A stretch of 64,000 nt of DNA from Rhizobium sp. P40RR-XXII (lineage in GTDB: Bacteria; Pseudomonadota; Alphaproteobacteria; Rhizobiales; Rhizobiaceae): positions 248,001 to 312,000 of the forward strand of contig NZ_JABAII010000001.1 in the NCBI RefSeq assembly GCF_012641405.1, in the 5' to 3' direction. The notes beneath the pieces were generated by a model, which worked only from the letters and a program-made list of their open reading frames with translations, was not told the DNA's origin and searched no databases. Of the stretch, positions 8,720 through 17,666 are shown piece by piece (the first letter of the stretch is position 1; each line of letters begins with the position of its first letter). Made by a program: the position numbers and the translations under genes.

Positions 8720-9340
8720 TCAGGTGCGGCTGCCGGCAACCTTTTCCGAGAGCTTGGCGGCTTCTTCCTGAGCCGACCGATTCGCCGGATATACTTCCAG
8801 AAAGCGCTCCCATGCCCTGAGGGCGAGCGCATCATTGCCGCGTTCGGTCAGGATCGCCGCCATGCCGGCCAGCGCGCCGAAATGGCGCGGCTCTATCCGG
8901 AGGACCTGATTGATATCCTCCATGGACTTGCGATAGTCGCCGATGGCGAAATTCAGCGTCGCGCGCCTGTTCCAGCCTTCGACATAGTCGGGTTTCAGCG
9001 AGATCACCTGATCGAGATAATCCATGGCGGCGGCATTGCGCTTGTCCTGAATGGCCTTGTCGGCCCATTGCATCAGGAGATTGATCGTGGCACTGCCGGA
9101 ATCGCTGAGCTCAGTGTTGATCTGATCTGCGATCAGGCTTGCCTGATCGGGATCGCGCTGGCGCTTCAGCGCCGTGAAGAGATTGTCGAGCTGCTGCTTC
9201 GGCGACAGGCTGCCGGAGGGATTACCGGGATCCTTCTTCTCCACTATGCCCGGTTCATCCGCCAACGCCGCAGGGGGCGCGGAGGCCGTCAGAGCAAGCA
9301 GAATCGGCAGAGCTAGATATGACAAAGCAAAAACGCGCAT
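8720..9340 (-). CDS. Exported TPR-repeat protein
   Basis: About 206 residues. The N-terminus FALSYLALPILLALTASA is a signal peptide with a likely cut after ALA. Residues of about 85-190 form tetratricopeptide repeats (AAMDYLDQVISLKPDYVEGW, then MEDINQVLRIEPRHFGALAG). Such proteins are periplasmic scaffolds, and the partner is unknown. I use the second ATG (9340), because the one at 9349 adds only three residues and neither has a strong Shine-Dalgarno site. Confidence 0.8.
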   Translation of the reverse strand: MRVFALSYLALPILLALTASAPPAALADEPGIVEKKDPGNPSGSLSPKQQLDNLFTALKRQRDPDQASLIADQINTELSDSGSATINLLMQWADKAIQDKRNAAAMDYLDQVISLKPDYVEGWNRRATLNFAIGDYRKSMEDINQVLRIEPRHFGALAGMAAILTERGNDALALRAWERFLEVYPANRSAQEEAAKLSEKVAGSRT

Positions 9341-9407
9341 GGCGGGCATAGTAGCCCGCCAATGTCGAAGATCAAACCAAATTTGATGCGATCAACTAAA
9401 ACTGAGT

Positions 9408-9428
9408 GCTCGATCCATGGGATCGAGC
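9408..9428 (-). terminator. Stem-loop after rpmJ
   Basis: GCTCGATCC and GGATCGAGC form a perfect 9-bp stem around a 3-base loop, 11 bases past the rpmJ stop. The T-tract after it on the minus strand is short and interrupted, so this is a weaker terminator or a processing hairpin. Confidence 0.5.
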
Positions 9429-9439
9429 CGCGCGCTATA

Positions 9440-9565
9440 TCAGCCCTGACGAGCCTTGTAGCGCGGGTTCAGCTTGTTGATGATGTAGATGCGGCCCTTG
9501 CGGCGGACCAGACGGTTGTCACGGTGACGCGCCTTGAGCGACTTGAGCGAATTCTTGATCTTCAT
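9440..9565 (-). CDS. rpmJ: 50S ribosomal protein L36
   Basis: 41 residues, beginning [17 protein letters not shown] and ending NPRYKARQG, the alphaproteobacterial L36 of the large ribosomal subunit. It has no cysteines, so it is the zinc-free form and lacks the Cys-Cys-Cys-His site of classic L36. The start is the internal ATG at 9565. The longer open frame upstream is not conserved. It is a single-gene unit between purK and the TPR gene. Confidence 0.95.
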   Translation of the reverse strand: MKIKNSLKSLKARHRDNRLVRRKGRIYIINKLNPRYKARQG

Positions 9566-9623
9566 TTTTCTGATCCGCGATGTTCGAGGGGGAATGTCAC
9601 ATTCGCCCGTATCTTTAACAATC

Positions 9624-9645
9624 AAAAGCGCGCTCGGGGCGCGCT
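9624..9645 (-). terminator. Terminator after purE-purK
   Basis: On the minus strand a GC-only stem (GCGCGC paired with GCGCGC) is followed by TTTT. It sits about 75 bases past the purK stop and before rpmJ. Confidence 0.7.
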
Positions 9646-9717
9646 CTTTAGGGTGGGGAGCAAATACCCTGTCATACCGGGCCTGTCAACCATGTCAGGG
9701 GCTTTTTCCCACGCCTC

Positions 9718-10776
9718 TCAGCGTAGAAGCTGTGTGACATGGCCCATCTTGCGGCCCGGCCGTGCTTCGGTCTTGCCATAGAGGTGCACCAGCGTATCGT
9801 CAAGGCGAAGCCATTCCGGCAATGCCTCGATGTCGTCACCGATCAGATTCGTCATGACGCAATCCGAATGACGCGTGGGATTTCCGAGCGGCAGGCCGGC
9901 GACGGCGCGGATATGCTGCTCGAACTGCGAGATGACGCAGGCGGCCTCCGTCCAGTGACCTGAATTATGTACGCGCGGCGCCATCTCATTGGCGATCAGG
10001 CTGCCGTCGGCGAGCGCAAAGAATTCGATGCCGATGACGCCGACATAGCCGAGCGCCGTCAAAATCTTCTCTGCCGCCTCGCGCGCGGCGATCGCCGTTT
10101 GCGCGGAAATTTTGGCCGGCAGCGTGGAGGTATGAAGGATACCGCTGCGATGGATGTTTTCGGCTGGATCGTAGCAGGCGACCGTTCCATCGACCCCGCG
10201 CGCCGCGATGATGGAAATCTCGCGCTCGAAGGATACGAAGCTCTCGAGGATGAGCGGCACGTTGCCTAAAGCCGCATAGCCGCCTTCCGGGCAGTCGGCG
10301 GCGGAGCGATAGACGCGTTGCCCCTTGCCATCGTAACCGAGGCGGCGGGTTTTCAGCACGCCTTGTCCGCCGAAATCCGCCAGCGCCTTTTCAAGATCGG
10401 CCTGGCTGTCGACGGCGTGGAAACGGGCGGTCGGAATGCCGCAACCATTGATGAACCGCTTCTCGGTCAGCCGGTCCTGCGCCATCTCCAGCGCCTTCGG
10501 CGGCGGATAGACCGTTACTCGCGAGGCAAGCTCCTCGGCGGCGGAAACCGGGACGTTCTCGAACTCATAGGTCACGACATCGCAGCGTCTCGCCAGCTCG
10601 GCGAGAGCGGCCGGATCATCATAGGCGGCGGCAATCTGTTCGTTGGCGACCTGGGCTGCGGGACAATCCATCTGCGGCTCGATGATGACGGTGCGGAAAT
10701 TCAGGCGCGCGGCCGCCATGGCCAGCATGCGGCCGAGCTGGCCGCCGCCGATGATGCCGATCGTCTTCGCGCTCAT
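9718..10776 (-). CDS. purK: 5-(carboxyamino)imidazole ribonucleotide synthase
   Basis: 352 residues, ATP-grasp enzyme that carboxylates AIR using bicarbonate and ATP in purine synthesis. The N-terminus has [14 protein letters not shown]. Later come [22 protein letters not shown] and [14 protein letters not shown], all PurK signatures. The start at 10776 (MSAKTIG) overlaps the purE stop as ATGA, so translation is coupled. A longer in-frame start at 10827 would lie inside purE and is not needed. Confidence 0.97.
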   Translation of the reverse strand: MSAKTIGIIGGGQLGRMLAMAAARLNFRTVIIEPQMDCPAAQVANEQIAAAYDDPAALAELARRCDVVTYEFENVPVSAAEELASRVTVYPPPKALEMAQDRLTEKRFINGCGIPTARFHAVDSQADLEKALADFGGQGVLKTRRLGYDGKGQRVYRSAADCPEGGYAALGNVPLILESFVSFEREISIIAARGVDGTVACYDPAENIHRSGILHTSTLPAKISAQTAIAAREAAEKILTALGYVGVIGIEFFALADGSLIANEMAPRVHNSGHWTEAACVISQFEQHIRAVAGLPLGNPTRHSDCVMTNLIGDDIEALPEWLRLDDTLVHLYGKTEARPGRKMGHVTQLLR

Positions 10777-11270
10777 AGGTCGTCCATCGGATATTCGGCG
10801 ACCGCAGCGCTTTGGCGGGCGCGCCATTCGTCGAGACGGTCGGCGATCTCTTCATCGCCGAGCGCCAGGACGGCGGCGGCAAGAAGGGCGGCATTGACCG
10901 CGCCGGCCTTGCCGATCGCCAGCGTCCCGACGGGAATGCCCGCGGGCATCTGGACGATGGAGAGAAGGCTGTCCTGCCCGGACAGCGCGCGGGACTGCAC
11001 CGGTACGCCGAAGACCGGCAACGGCGTCATGGATGCCGCCATACCCGGAAGATGCGCCGCGCCGCCGGCGCCGGCGATGATGACCTTGAAGCCTTCGTCC
11101 TTCGCGCCCTTGGCGAAATTCACCAGCCTGTCGGGCGTACGATGAGCGGAGATGATGCGCGCATCATAGGTGATTTCAAGCGCTTCCAGAGTGTCCGCGG
11201 CATTCTTCATGGTTTCCCAGTCGGACTGGCTTCCCATGATGATGGCGACAGGCGGTCTTTCGGTCATCAT
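10773..11270 (-). CDS. purE: N5-carboxyaminoimidazole ribonucleotide mutase
   Basis: 165 residues. It moves the carboxyl group made by PurK to give CAIR. The family motifs [31 protein letters not shown] and PVFGVP are all present. Two ATGs stand in a row at the start. It is the first purine gene of a purE-purK unit with a 4-base overlap, just downstream of the DUF465 gene (16 bases), which may share the transcript. Confidence 0.97.
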   Translation of the reverse strand: MMTERPPVAIIMGSQSDWETMKNAADTLEALEITYDARIISAHRTPDRLVNFAKGAKDEGFKVIIAGAGGAAHLPGMAASMTPLPVFGVPVQSRALSGQDSLLSIVQMPAGIPVGTLAIGKAGAVNAALLAAAVLALGDEEIADRLDEWRARQSAAVAEYPMDDL

Positions 11271-11286
11271 CGTTGCTTTATGCTCC

Positions 11287-11496
11287 TCAGGCTATGATAT
11301 CGGGGATGATCTGGTCTTCCAGCTTGGTCAGCTTGTCCTTGATGACGAGCTTCTTTTTCTTCATGCGCTGGATTCGAAGGGCATCGCAGCCCGTCTGGAT
11401 CATGGCATTGATTGCGGCGTCATAATCCTCGTGCTCCTGGCGCAGCCGCGCCACGATCAGCCTGATTTCCGCCTGTTCCTGATCGGCCATGTTCAT
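11287..11496 (-). CDS. DUF465 (YdcH) family small protein
   Basis: 69 residues, mostly charged helix ending in the [16 protein letters not shown] pattern typical of DUF465. It probably forms a short coiled coil, and no function is known. The start may be MNM at 11496 or the second Met. It is 16 bases upstream of purE on the same strand and faces a second DUF465 gene at 11722 on the other strand. Confidence 0.85.
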   Translation of the reverse strand: MNMADQEQAEIRLIVARLRQEHEDYDAAINAMIQTGCDALRIQRMKKKKLVIKDKLTKLEDQIIPDIIA

Positions 11497-11721
11497 TTCC
11501 CCAGCCTATAGCGGAATCGCATTCGTTCCGTCTCCTGAATTCCGCAAGCTCCTATCACCAAACGGCGATAACGGGAAGTTCTCCTTCATCACGAATTTGC
11601 CGCCTATAGGCCACGTTTTCGCCTTCGACAAAGGTTCGATATTATGGCACAGTGGGAGGGTTGACACCTAGGGCCTTGGCGAATGGATGGTCAGGGCCCT
11701 TAAAGAGGAAGGAAGGGTCAT

Positions 11722-11895
11722 ATGACTGTTCAAGCTCATCTTGAATCGCTGGAAAAGAAACATGTCGCTCTCGAGGAGGCGCTGCATCTGGCACTATCAT
11801 CTCCCTCTATGAATGATACGGAAATAGCCGACATCAAACGCAGGAAACTGCGCGTCAAGGACGAAATCCAACGTCTGCGTTCGTCAGTTCACTGA
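11722..11895 (+). CDS. Second DUF465 (YdcH) family small protein
   Basis: 57 residues, starting MTVQAHLESLEKKHVAL and ending in IKRRKLRVKDEIQRLR, the same helical design and KRRKLRVKDEI motif as the DUF465 protein at 11287-11496. A GGAAGG site lies about 6 bases before the ATG. The spacer of 225 bases between the two divergent DUF465 genes holds a GTTGACA-like element but no clear operator. Together they look like a diverged pair. The function is unknown. Confidence 0.8.
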   Translation: MTVQAHLESLEKKHVALEEALHLALSSPSMNDTEIADIKRRKLRVKDEIQRLRSSVH

Positions 11896-12066
11896 CATAA
11901 CGGTTTTAAAGTTCAAAAAAGCCATCGATCTTGGGGGCACCAGAGGCAGATCGAAAATTTTCCAGCCAGGATCGATGAGCATTTCCGTCAAAACGGATGC
12001 GCCAGCATCATAGTGTCAGAGGTAGAAGTTGGCGCAATTTTCCTGAAGCCGCGAAAGCCAAGGATT

Positions 12067-12327
12067 TCAGGACCAGAACTGATCCAGCCATAAATTTAGC
12101 TTGTCGAAACCGCGGCTGTTGACCGCGTATATGCGTTTCGTGCCTTCATTGGTGACGGAAACGAGATTGCTGTCGAGCAACGCCTTGAGATGCTGCGAAA
12201 CGGCCGGGCGGCTGATCGGCAGGCCGTGCGCCAGTTCGTTGACCGTTTTGGGTGCGCGGCGCAATTCCTCCAGCAGGTAGCGCCGGTTCGGATCCGCGAT
12301 GGCTGCGAAAGGGTCCATGATCGACAT
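12067..12327 (-). CDS. ArsR-family winged-helix regulator
   Basis: 86 residues, almost only a DNA-binding domain. It has DPNRRYLLEELRRAPKTV, then the recognition region LPISRPAVSQHLKALLDSNL and a wing SVTNEGTKRIYAV. There is no Cys-rich metal site, so it probably senses something other than metals or acts with a partner. It is divergent from the ThiE-like gene with about 195 bases between them, which makes that gene or itself the likely target. Confidence 0.85.
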   Translation of the reverse strand: MSIMDPFAAIADPNRRYLLEELRRAPKTVNELAHGLPISRPAVSQHLKALLDSNLVSVTNEGTKRIYAVNSRGFDKLNLWLDQFWS

Positions 12328-12366
12328 GGCGGAAAGCTACGTCAAACGCTAAAAGGCGGCAAGTTA

Positions 12367-12393
12367 ATTGTGCGCTGCATGATATATTGTGCG
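12367..12393. repeat. Direct repeat ATTGTGCG, possible operator
   Basis: ATTGTGCG occurs at 12367-12374 and 12386-12393, about two helix turns apart (19 bases), in the spacer between the divergent ArsR and ThiE-like genes. Such spacing suits two regulator molecules on one DNA face. Confidence 0.35.
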
Positions 12394-12522
12394 ATAGGCT
12401 TACCGGCGGCGGCGAGAATGTCCTGGAGTTGCGCCGCAGATCGCCGTTTCAGCCGCTGCCCCTTGTCAGAGAGAGCTAACGGATTTACTCACGACTATCG
12501 AACCGGTGCGCCATCGCTGACG

Positions 12523-13203
12523 ATGGAAGCCGAAACCATGGAAGCTCGCATGACCGTGCCCGAAGATCGTTGCCGCCTCGTTCTCATCGTTCCCGACATT
12601 GCCGATATCGAACAGCAGGCGAAGGTCGTGGCCGATGCGCTTAGGGGCGGGGATGTCGCCTCGGTGATCATCCCCCAATACGGGCTGGATGACGGCACTT
12701 TCCAGAAACATGCTGAAAAGCTGGTGCCGGTGGTGCAGGCGGCGGGAGCTGCGGCGTTGATTGCAGGCGACAGCCGTGTGGCCGGCCGGGCCAAGGCCGA
12801 CGGGCTGCATATTGCCGGCAATATTACCGAGCTTACCGAAGCCGTCGAAAAGTTCGTGCCGAAGCTGATCGTCGGGGGCGGAAGCGCCGCCGACCGGCAC
12901 GGCGCCCTGGAGATCGGCGAGCTGCGACCGGATTATATCTTCTTCGGCAAGCTGGAAGGCGACATCAAGCCGGAGGCGCATCCGAAGAACCTGGCGCTCG
13001 GCGAATGGTGGGCCTCGATGATCGAAATCCCCTGTGTCATCATGGGTGGCACCGATCCGCAATCGGCGCTGGAAGTGGCCTTGACGGGTGCGGAGTTCGT
13101 GGCGCTGCGCGCAGCGGTCTTTGCCGACCCCACGGCGGCTCCATCCATCGTTGCCGAGGTGAATGCGCTTCTGGACGAAAAAGCGCCACGGTTTGAGGAT
13201 TGA
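12523..13203 (+). CDS. ThiE-like thiamine-phosphate synthase family protein
   Basis: About 226 residues with the ThiE/TenI alpha/beta barrel pattern: LIAGDSRVAGRAKADGLHI, then PDYIFFGKLEGDIKPEAHP and a C-terminal phosphate-binding MGGTDPQSALEVALTGAEFVAL. Rhizobial genomes carry this shorter ThiE-like protein apart from the thi operon, so true thiamine-phosphate synthase activity is not certain. Starts at 12523, 12538 and 12550 are all possible. The last has the best upstream purine-rich site. It runs into the Sel1 gene after 9 bases, so the two are co-transcribed. Confidence 0.75.
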   Translation: MEAETMEARMTVPEDRCRLVLIVPDIADIEQQAKVVADALRGGDVASVIIPQYGLDDGTFQKHAEKLVPVVQAAGAAALIAGDSRVAGRAKADGLHIAGNITELTEAVEKFVPKLIVGGGSAADRHGALEIGELRPDYIFFGKLEGDIKPEAHPKNLALGEWWASMIEIPCVIMGGTDPQSALEVALTGAEFVALRAAVFADPTAAPSIVAEVNALLDEKAPRFED

Positions 13204-13212
13204 TAGCGATTC

Positions 13213-14451
13213 ATGTCGTCTAAGCCTCGATTCCGCCACAGACCTTTACTCGTCGCGCTCACGGCCGGGCTGGCGGTATTTCCACTGCTGGCTGCAGCGC
13301 AATCGGATAATGGCGCTGCGTCGCTGCCGGGCGTTACGGCGCCGGCGGAGAAGGGCGCGCGGCCAGACGACAAGGGTCAGGGCGGTGACCAGGCGCAGTC
13401 CGATGACGCAGCCACCGTGCCGGATGCGCCGGCGGCCAACGAAAGCATCGTGACGCGGCCGCTGGGTGCCGATGCCGGCACCTTCAAGACCGAGAAGATT
13501 CAGCCGGGTACCGAGCCGAAGGCCGACGGCGACATCAAGCCTTCGGAAGGCGTCGGCGTCTTCGAGCGCATGGGCGCCAACCTGCCTGCCCTGCCGCCGG
13601 AAAAACCCTTCAAGGGCAAGGTCGACGACGCCTATGGCGCGTTCCAGCGCGGCTATTATCTGACCGCTTTTCAGCGGGCGCTGCCGCGGGCGCAGCTCGG
13701 CGACCCGGCCGCCCAGACCCTCATTGCCGAGCTGATGTCGCAGGGATTGGGCGTCAAGCGCGACACCAAGGACGCCGCTTTCTGGTACAGCAAGGCCGCC
13801 GACGGCGGCGATGCGACCTCGATGTTCAAATACGCCTTGATCCTGATGGAAGGTCGCGACGTGCCTCGCGATCAGAAGAAGGCGGATGAATGGATGAAGA
13901 AGGCTGCCGAAGCCGGGCAGCCTTCGGCCGAATTCAACGTGGCGCAGATGCTGACGGCCGAAAATCCGGGCGTGAAGGGCCTGCAAATGGCGCTTCCCTA
14001 TTACGAGAAATCCGCCGAGCAGGGCATTGCCGACGCGCAATATGCCGTCTCGCAGCTCTATTTCAATCTTCCCGACCTGCCGCCGGAGAAGAAGGCCCGC
14101 GCGCGGGAGTGGCTGTCGCGCGCCGCCAATTCAGGCTTCGACACCGCACAGCTCGACATGGGCCTCTGGCTGATCAACGGCATCGGCGGCAAACAGGATC
14201 TGGAAAACGGCTTCAACTGGATGCGGGTTGCCGCCTATCGCGGCAATGTCGTCGCTCAGAACAAGCTGGCGCACCTTTATATCAACGCCATCGGCACGAA
14301 GCAGGATCCGGTGGCTGCGGCCACATGGTACGTCATTTCTCGCCGCGCCGGTCTGAAGGACACGGAGCTCGAGGATTTCTATCAGGGTATCGAGGACTAT
14401 CAGCAGAAGGCCGCCATCGACGCCGCGAACAAGTATCGTCGCGCGCGATAG
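13213..14451 (+). CDS. Exported Sel1-repeat protein
   Basis: 412 residues. A signal peptide (LLVALTAGLAVFPLLAAA) is followed by a low-complexity, Asp/Gln/Pro-rich linker to about residue 125. Several Sel1-like repeats come next (AAFWYSKAADGGDATSMFKY and similar units at about 190-390). Sel1 proteins are usually periplasmic scaffolds in envelope or signalling complexes. Nothing in it indicates an enzyme. It sits 9 bases after the ThiE-like gene. Confidence 0.85.
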   Translation: MSSKPRFRHRPLLVALTAGLAVFPLLAAAQSDNGAASLPGVTAPAEKGARPDDKGQGGDQAQSDDAATVPDAPAANESIVTRPLGADAGTFKTEKIQPGTEPKADGDIKPSEGVGVFERMGANLPALPPEKPFKGKVDDAYGAFQRGYYLTAFQRALPRAQLGDPAAQTLIAELMSQGLGVKRDTKDAAFWYSKAADGGDATSMFKYALILMEGRDVPRDQKKADEWMKKAAEAGQPSAEFNVAQMLTAENPGVKGLQMALPYYEKSAEQGIADAQYAVSQLYFNLPDLPPEKKARAREWLSRAANSGFDTAQLDMGLWLINGIGGKQDLENGFNWMRVAAYRGNVVAQNKLAHLYINAIGTKQDPVAAATWYVISRRAGLKDTELEDFYQGIEDYQQKAAIDAANKYRRAR

Positions 14452-14647
14452 CAGCCGAGGCTGAAACCGGCTGAAACGGGGCCTGATGTGACGTCAGTTT
14501 GCGCGTGCCATAGCCTCACCACTTGAAATTCCCCCGATTTTATGGTCTTGAGGCCGCCAATCTTTATTTCCGCTGACGCTCCCGCTCCGTCGGGGCCTGC
14601 TTTAGGGCCGCCCGGTCAGCGCTTTCTGTATTATCCAAGGAAACCCG

Positions 14648-15448
14648 ATGGCCCGTTCTGCTCTTCTCAATGTCATGGTTCAGGCTGCCCTCAAGGCAGG
14701 TAAGTCGCTCAGCCGCGATTTCGGCGAAGTGCAGAACCTGCAGGTTTCTGTGAAGGGACCGGGCGATTTCGTCAGCCAGGCGGATTTGAAGGCGCAGAAG
14801 ATCATCCGCGATGAGCTAATGAAGGCGCGTCCAACTTACGGTTTCCTCGGCGAAGAAAGCGAAGAGGTCAAGGGTACGGACGGCGCGCATCGCTGGATCG
14901 TCGATCCGCTCGACGGCACCACCAACTTCCTGCACGGCATTCCGATGTTCGCCGTTTCGATCGCCCTTGAGCGCAATGACGAGATCGTCGCCGGCGTCAT
15001 CTTCAATCCGGCGACCGACGAACTCTATACGACCGAGCGCGGCGGCGGCGCATTCCTTAACGATCGTCGCCTGCGCGTCGCTTCGCGCCGCGTGCTGTCG
15101 GACAGCGTCATCGGCTGCGGCGTTCCGCATCTCGGCCGCGGCAATCACGGCAAATTCCTGGTGGAGCTTCGCCACGTCATGGGCGAAGTCGCCGGTGTGC
15201 GCCGCCTCGGCTCCGCATCGCTTGATCTCGCCTATGTCGCCGCCGGCCGTTTCGACGGTTTCTGGGAAGCCGGCCTGTCTCCCTGGGATGTTGCGGCAGG
15301 CATTCTGCTGATCCGTGAAGCCGGCGGTTTCGTCTCGGATTTCCATGGCGGCAACGACATGCTCGGCACCAGTTCGATCATCTGCGGCAACGAGCACATC
15401 CAGAAGGCGCTCGCCGAAGTGGTCAAGCGTCCGATCCCGACGAAGTAA
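14648..15448 (+). CDS. suhB: Inositol monophosphatase family protein
   Basis: 266 residues. Metal-binding motifs are EESEE near residue 75, WIVDPLDGTTNFLHGIP near 90 and SPWDVAAGILLIREAGG near 215, the full Mg-dependent phosphatase signature. It hydrolyses inositol phosphate and related sugar phosphates and, in the SuhB form, also binds RNA polymerase-associated factors. The start is a clear ATG after an AAGGAAA site. A terminator-like hairpin follows 28 bases later. The 196-base leader before it holds no ORF. Confidence 0.93.
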   Translation: MARSALLNVMVQAALKAGKSLSRDFGEVQNLQVSVKGPGDFVSQADLKAQKIIRDELMKARPTYGFLGEESEEVKGTDGAHRWIVDPLDGTTNFLHGIPMFAVSIALERNDEIVAGVIFNPATDELYTTERGGGAFLNDRRLRVASRRVLSDSVIGCGVPHLGRGNHGKFLVELRHVMGEVAGVRRLGSASLDLAYVAAGRFDGFWEAGLSPWDVAAGILLIREAGGFVSDFHGGNDMLGTSSIICGNEHIQKALAEVVKRPIPTK

Positions 15449-15476
15449 GCCATTCCCCCATTCGCTTTTTCGAATG

Positions 15477-15510
15477 ACAAAACAGTCTGTTGCCAACGGA
15501 CTGTTTTGTG
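15477..15510 (+). terminator. Terminator after suhB
   Basis: A long near-perfect inverted repeat: ACAAAACAGTC and GACTGTTTTGT arms with a short loop, the right arm ending in TTTTGTG. It may work in both directions. Confidence 0.75.
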
Positions 15511-15583
15511 CTTTCCGTCTCTTCAATTCGGCACAATGTTGCTCTAGTCTCCGCCTGCGGAAAATGCGGTGGCGGAGCGTGTG

Positions 15584-16627
15584 ATGGAAAATGTGAATCT
15601 GTCGGACCTGGGATCGACCGACAACGTATCGGGCAATTACACCTACAAGCTCTCAAGCCCGATGGCCTTCTTCTGGACGATGGTTCTTTTCCTGATCATC
15701 GTCGGCTTCATCGTGGCGATCCTCTTCCGTCAGGCCCAGGTCGCCTTCCTGCACAATCCCGGTCTCAACGGCTTGATCCTGGGCGTTCTGGCCGTCGGCA
15801 TCCTGCTGGTCTTCAATCATGTGCTGATGCTGAGGCCGGAGGTTCGCTGGTTCAATCATTTCCGCGCCGTCGGCAATGCGGACAAGGTCGGCCGCAATCC
15901 ACGGCTTCTCGCGCCGATGCGGGCGCTGCTCGGCAACCGCCGCGCGATGCAGCTGTCGACGGCGACACTGCGCTCCATTCTCGATTCGATCGCCACGCGC
16001 CTCGACGAATCGCGCGATACTTCGCGCTATCTCATCGGCCTGCTGGTCTTTTTGGGTCTGCTCGGCACCTTCTGGGGTTTGATCGGCACGATCGGCTCGA
16101 TCAACGACGTCATCCAGAGCCTCGATGTCGGCACCGGCGGCACCGGCGATATTCTAAGCGCCCTGAAGAGCGGCCTTTCCGGCCCGCTGGTCGGCATGGG
16201 CACGGCCTTCTCGTCGTCACTGCTCGGCCTTTCCGGCTCGCTGATCCTCGGCTTCCTCGACCTGCAGGCCGGCCGCGCGCAGAACCGTTTCTATACCGAG
16301 CTTGAAAACTGGCTCTCGTCGGTCACCGATGTTGGCTCCGATATCGCCCCCGTCATCGAAGGCGCGGCTGGTGCCTCTTCGGAGGATGTGCGGGCACTGT
16401 CGGACTATCTGCGCAAGATCGCCGAGGAAGGTGGTGGTCAGCGCTCGGTAACCGCCATGGCCAACCTCGCCGAAGGCATTCAGGGCCTGGTCAAGAACAT
16501 GCGCAACGAACAGCAGATGCTGCGTGACTGGATCGAGGCGCAGCAGGAAGAGGCGAAATCGATGCGCCGCACGCTGGATCGCCTTGCGGACCGCATCGGC
16601 CACACCGAGAAGACCGGGAGCAAGTAA
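15584..16627 (+). CDS. MotA/TolQ/ExbB-like proton channel subunit
   Basis: About 347 residues with a membrane helix pair near residues 22-75 and another pair near 150-230 (LLVFLGLLGTFWGLIGTIGS, then MGTAFSSSLLGLSGSLILG), the MotA/TolQ/ExbB arrangement. A helical C-terminal tail of about 100 residues follows. I use the ATG at 15584, though a GTG at 15569 is in frame. It is 3 bases upstream of the OmpA/MotB-like gene, so the pair should form one stator-like channel. Neighbours are not flagellar, tol or exb genes. Confidence 0.85.
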   Translation: MENVNLSDLGSTDNVSGNYTYKLSSPMAFFWTMVLFLIIVGFIVAILFRQAQVAFLHNPGLNGLILGVLAVGILLVFNHVLMLRPEVRWFNHFRAVGNADKVGRNPRLLAPMRALLGNRRAMQLSTATLRSILDSIATRLDESRDTSRYLIGLLVFLGLLGTFWGLIGTIGSINDVIQSLDVGTGGTGDILSALKSGLSGPLVGMGTAFSSSLLGLSGSLILGFLDLQAGRAQNRFYTELENWLSSVTDVGSDIAPVIEGAAGASSEDVRALSDYLRKIAEEGGGQRSVTAMANLAEGIQGLVKNMRNEQQMLRDWIEAQQEEAKSMRRTLDRLADRIGHTEKTGSK

Positions 16628-16630
16628 GCC

Positions 16631-17662
16631 ATGGCGCTCGCCCGCAACCGACGCCACCAGAGAAGCGTCGACTACTGGCCCGGCTTCGTCGACGCGCTGT
16701 CCACGCTGCTGATGGCCATCATGTTCCTGCTGACGGTATTCGTCGTCGGCCAATTCATCCTCAGTCGTGAAATCTCCGGGCGTGACGAGGTCCTCAACCG
16801 CCTCAACAGCCGCATCAACGATCTTGTGGAACAGCTGGCGCTGGAAAAGAACGGCAAGCAGGATCTGGAAGATACCGTCGCCAATCTGCAGGCCTCCCTT
16901 TCATCGGCGGAAAGCGAGCGTTCGCGCCTGCAGTCCATGCTTGCTGCAGGTTCCGGCAACAGCCAGGCCGCCGAGCAGCGGGCCGGTACGCTGTCGCAGC
17001 AGCTCGATGATCAGAAGCAGTTGAGTGCGCGGGCTCTCACCCAGGTCGATCTCCTCAATCAGCAGATTGCCGCCCTGCGCAGCCAGATCGCCGCCGTCGA
17101 GGCAGCGCTTCAGGCGTCCGAGTCCAAGGACCAGTCGTCGCAGGTGAAGATTGCCGATCTTGGACGGCGCCTCAACGTGGCGCTGGCGCAGCGTGTGCAG
17201 GAACTGAACCGCTACCGCTCGGATTTCTTCGGCCGCTTGCGCGAAATCCTCTCCGATCGTGACAATATCCGCATTGTCGGCGACCGTTTCGTGTTCCAGT
17301 CCGAAGTGCTGTTCCCATCGGGCTCGGCCGATCTCAATCCGGCCGGCCAGACGGAGATGACCAAGCTTGCGGCGGCTCTCATCGATCTTTCCAAGGAAAT
17401 TCCGCCCGAGATCAATTGGGTGCTGCGCGTCGATGGCCACACCGACAATGCGCCGCTTTCGGGCAATGGCCGCTATGCGGACAACTGGGCGCTGTCGTCG
17501 GCGCGCGCCATCGCCGTCGTCAAGTTCCTGATCGCGCAGGGCGTCCCCGCCGACAGGCTTGTTGCGGCCGGCTTCGGCGAATTCCAGCCGATCGCACCCG
17601 GCGATACGCCGGACGCACGCGCGACCAACCGGCGCATCGAGCTGAAGCTGACGGAAAAATAA
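16631..17662 (+). CDS. OmpA/MotB-like peptidoglycan-binding partner
   Basis: 343 residues. One N-terminal membrane helix (VDALSTLLMAIMFLLTVFVV) starts with an Asp that could carry protons, as in MotB. A long coiled coil of about residues 45-200 follows, then an OmpA C-terminal domain with VDGHTDNAPLSG and TNRRIELKLTE for peptidoglycan binding. It works with the upstream channel protein, probably as a proton-driven, wall-anchored machine. The role is unknown. Confidence 0.85.
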   Translation: MALARNRRHQRSVDYWPGFVDALSTLLMAIMFLLTVFVVGQFILSREISGRDEVLNRLNSRINDLVEQLALEKNGKQDLEDTVANLQASLSSAESERSRLQSMLAAGSGNSQAAEQRAGTLSQQLDDQKQLSARALTQVDLLNQQIAALRSQIAAVEAALQASESKDQSSQVKIADLGRRLNVALAQRVQELNRYRSDFFGRLREILSDRDNIRIVGDRFVFQSEVLFPSGSADLNPAGQTEMTKLAAALIDLSKEIPPEINWVLRVDGHTDNAPLSGNGRYADNWALSSARAIAVVKFLIAQGVPADRLVAAGFGEFQPIAPGDTPDARATNRRIELKLTEK

Positions 17663-17666
17663 TCGA

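Noticed and set aside
12328..12523. TPP riboswitch before the ThiE-like gene
   Set aside because: No CUGAGA-type conserved core was found in the leader.
15584..17662. Zorya-type anti-phage system
   Set aside because: The pair resembles ZorA/ZorB in design, but the channel protein lacks the very long ZorA tail and there is no ZorC, ZorD or ZorE near it.
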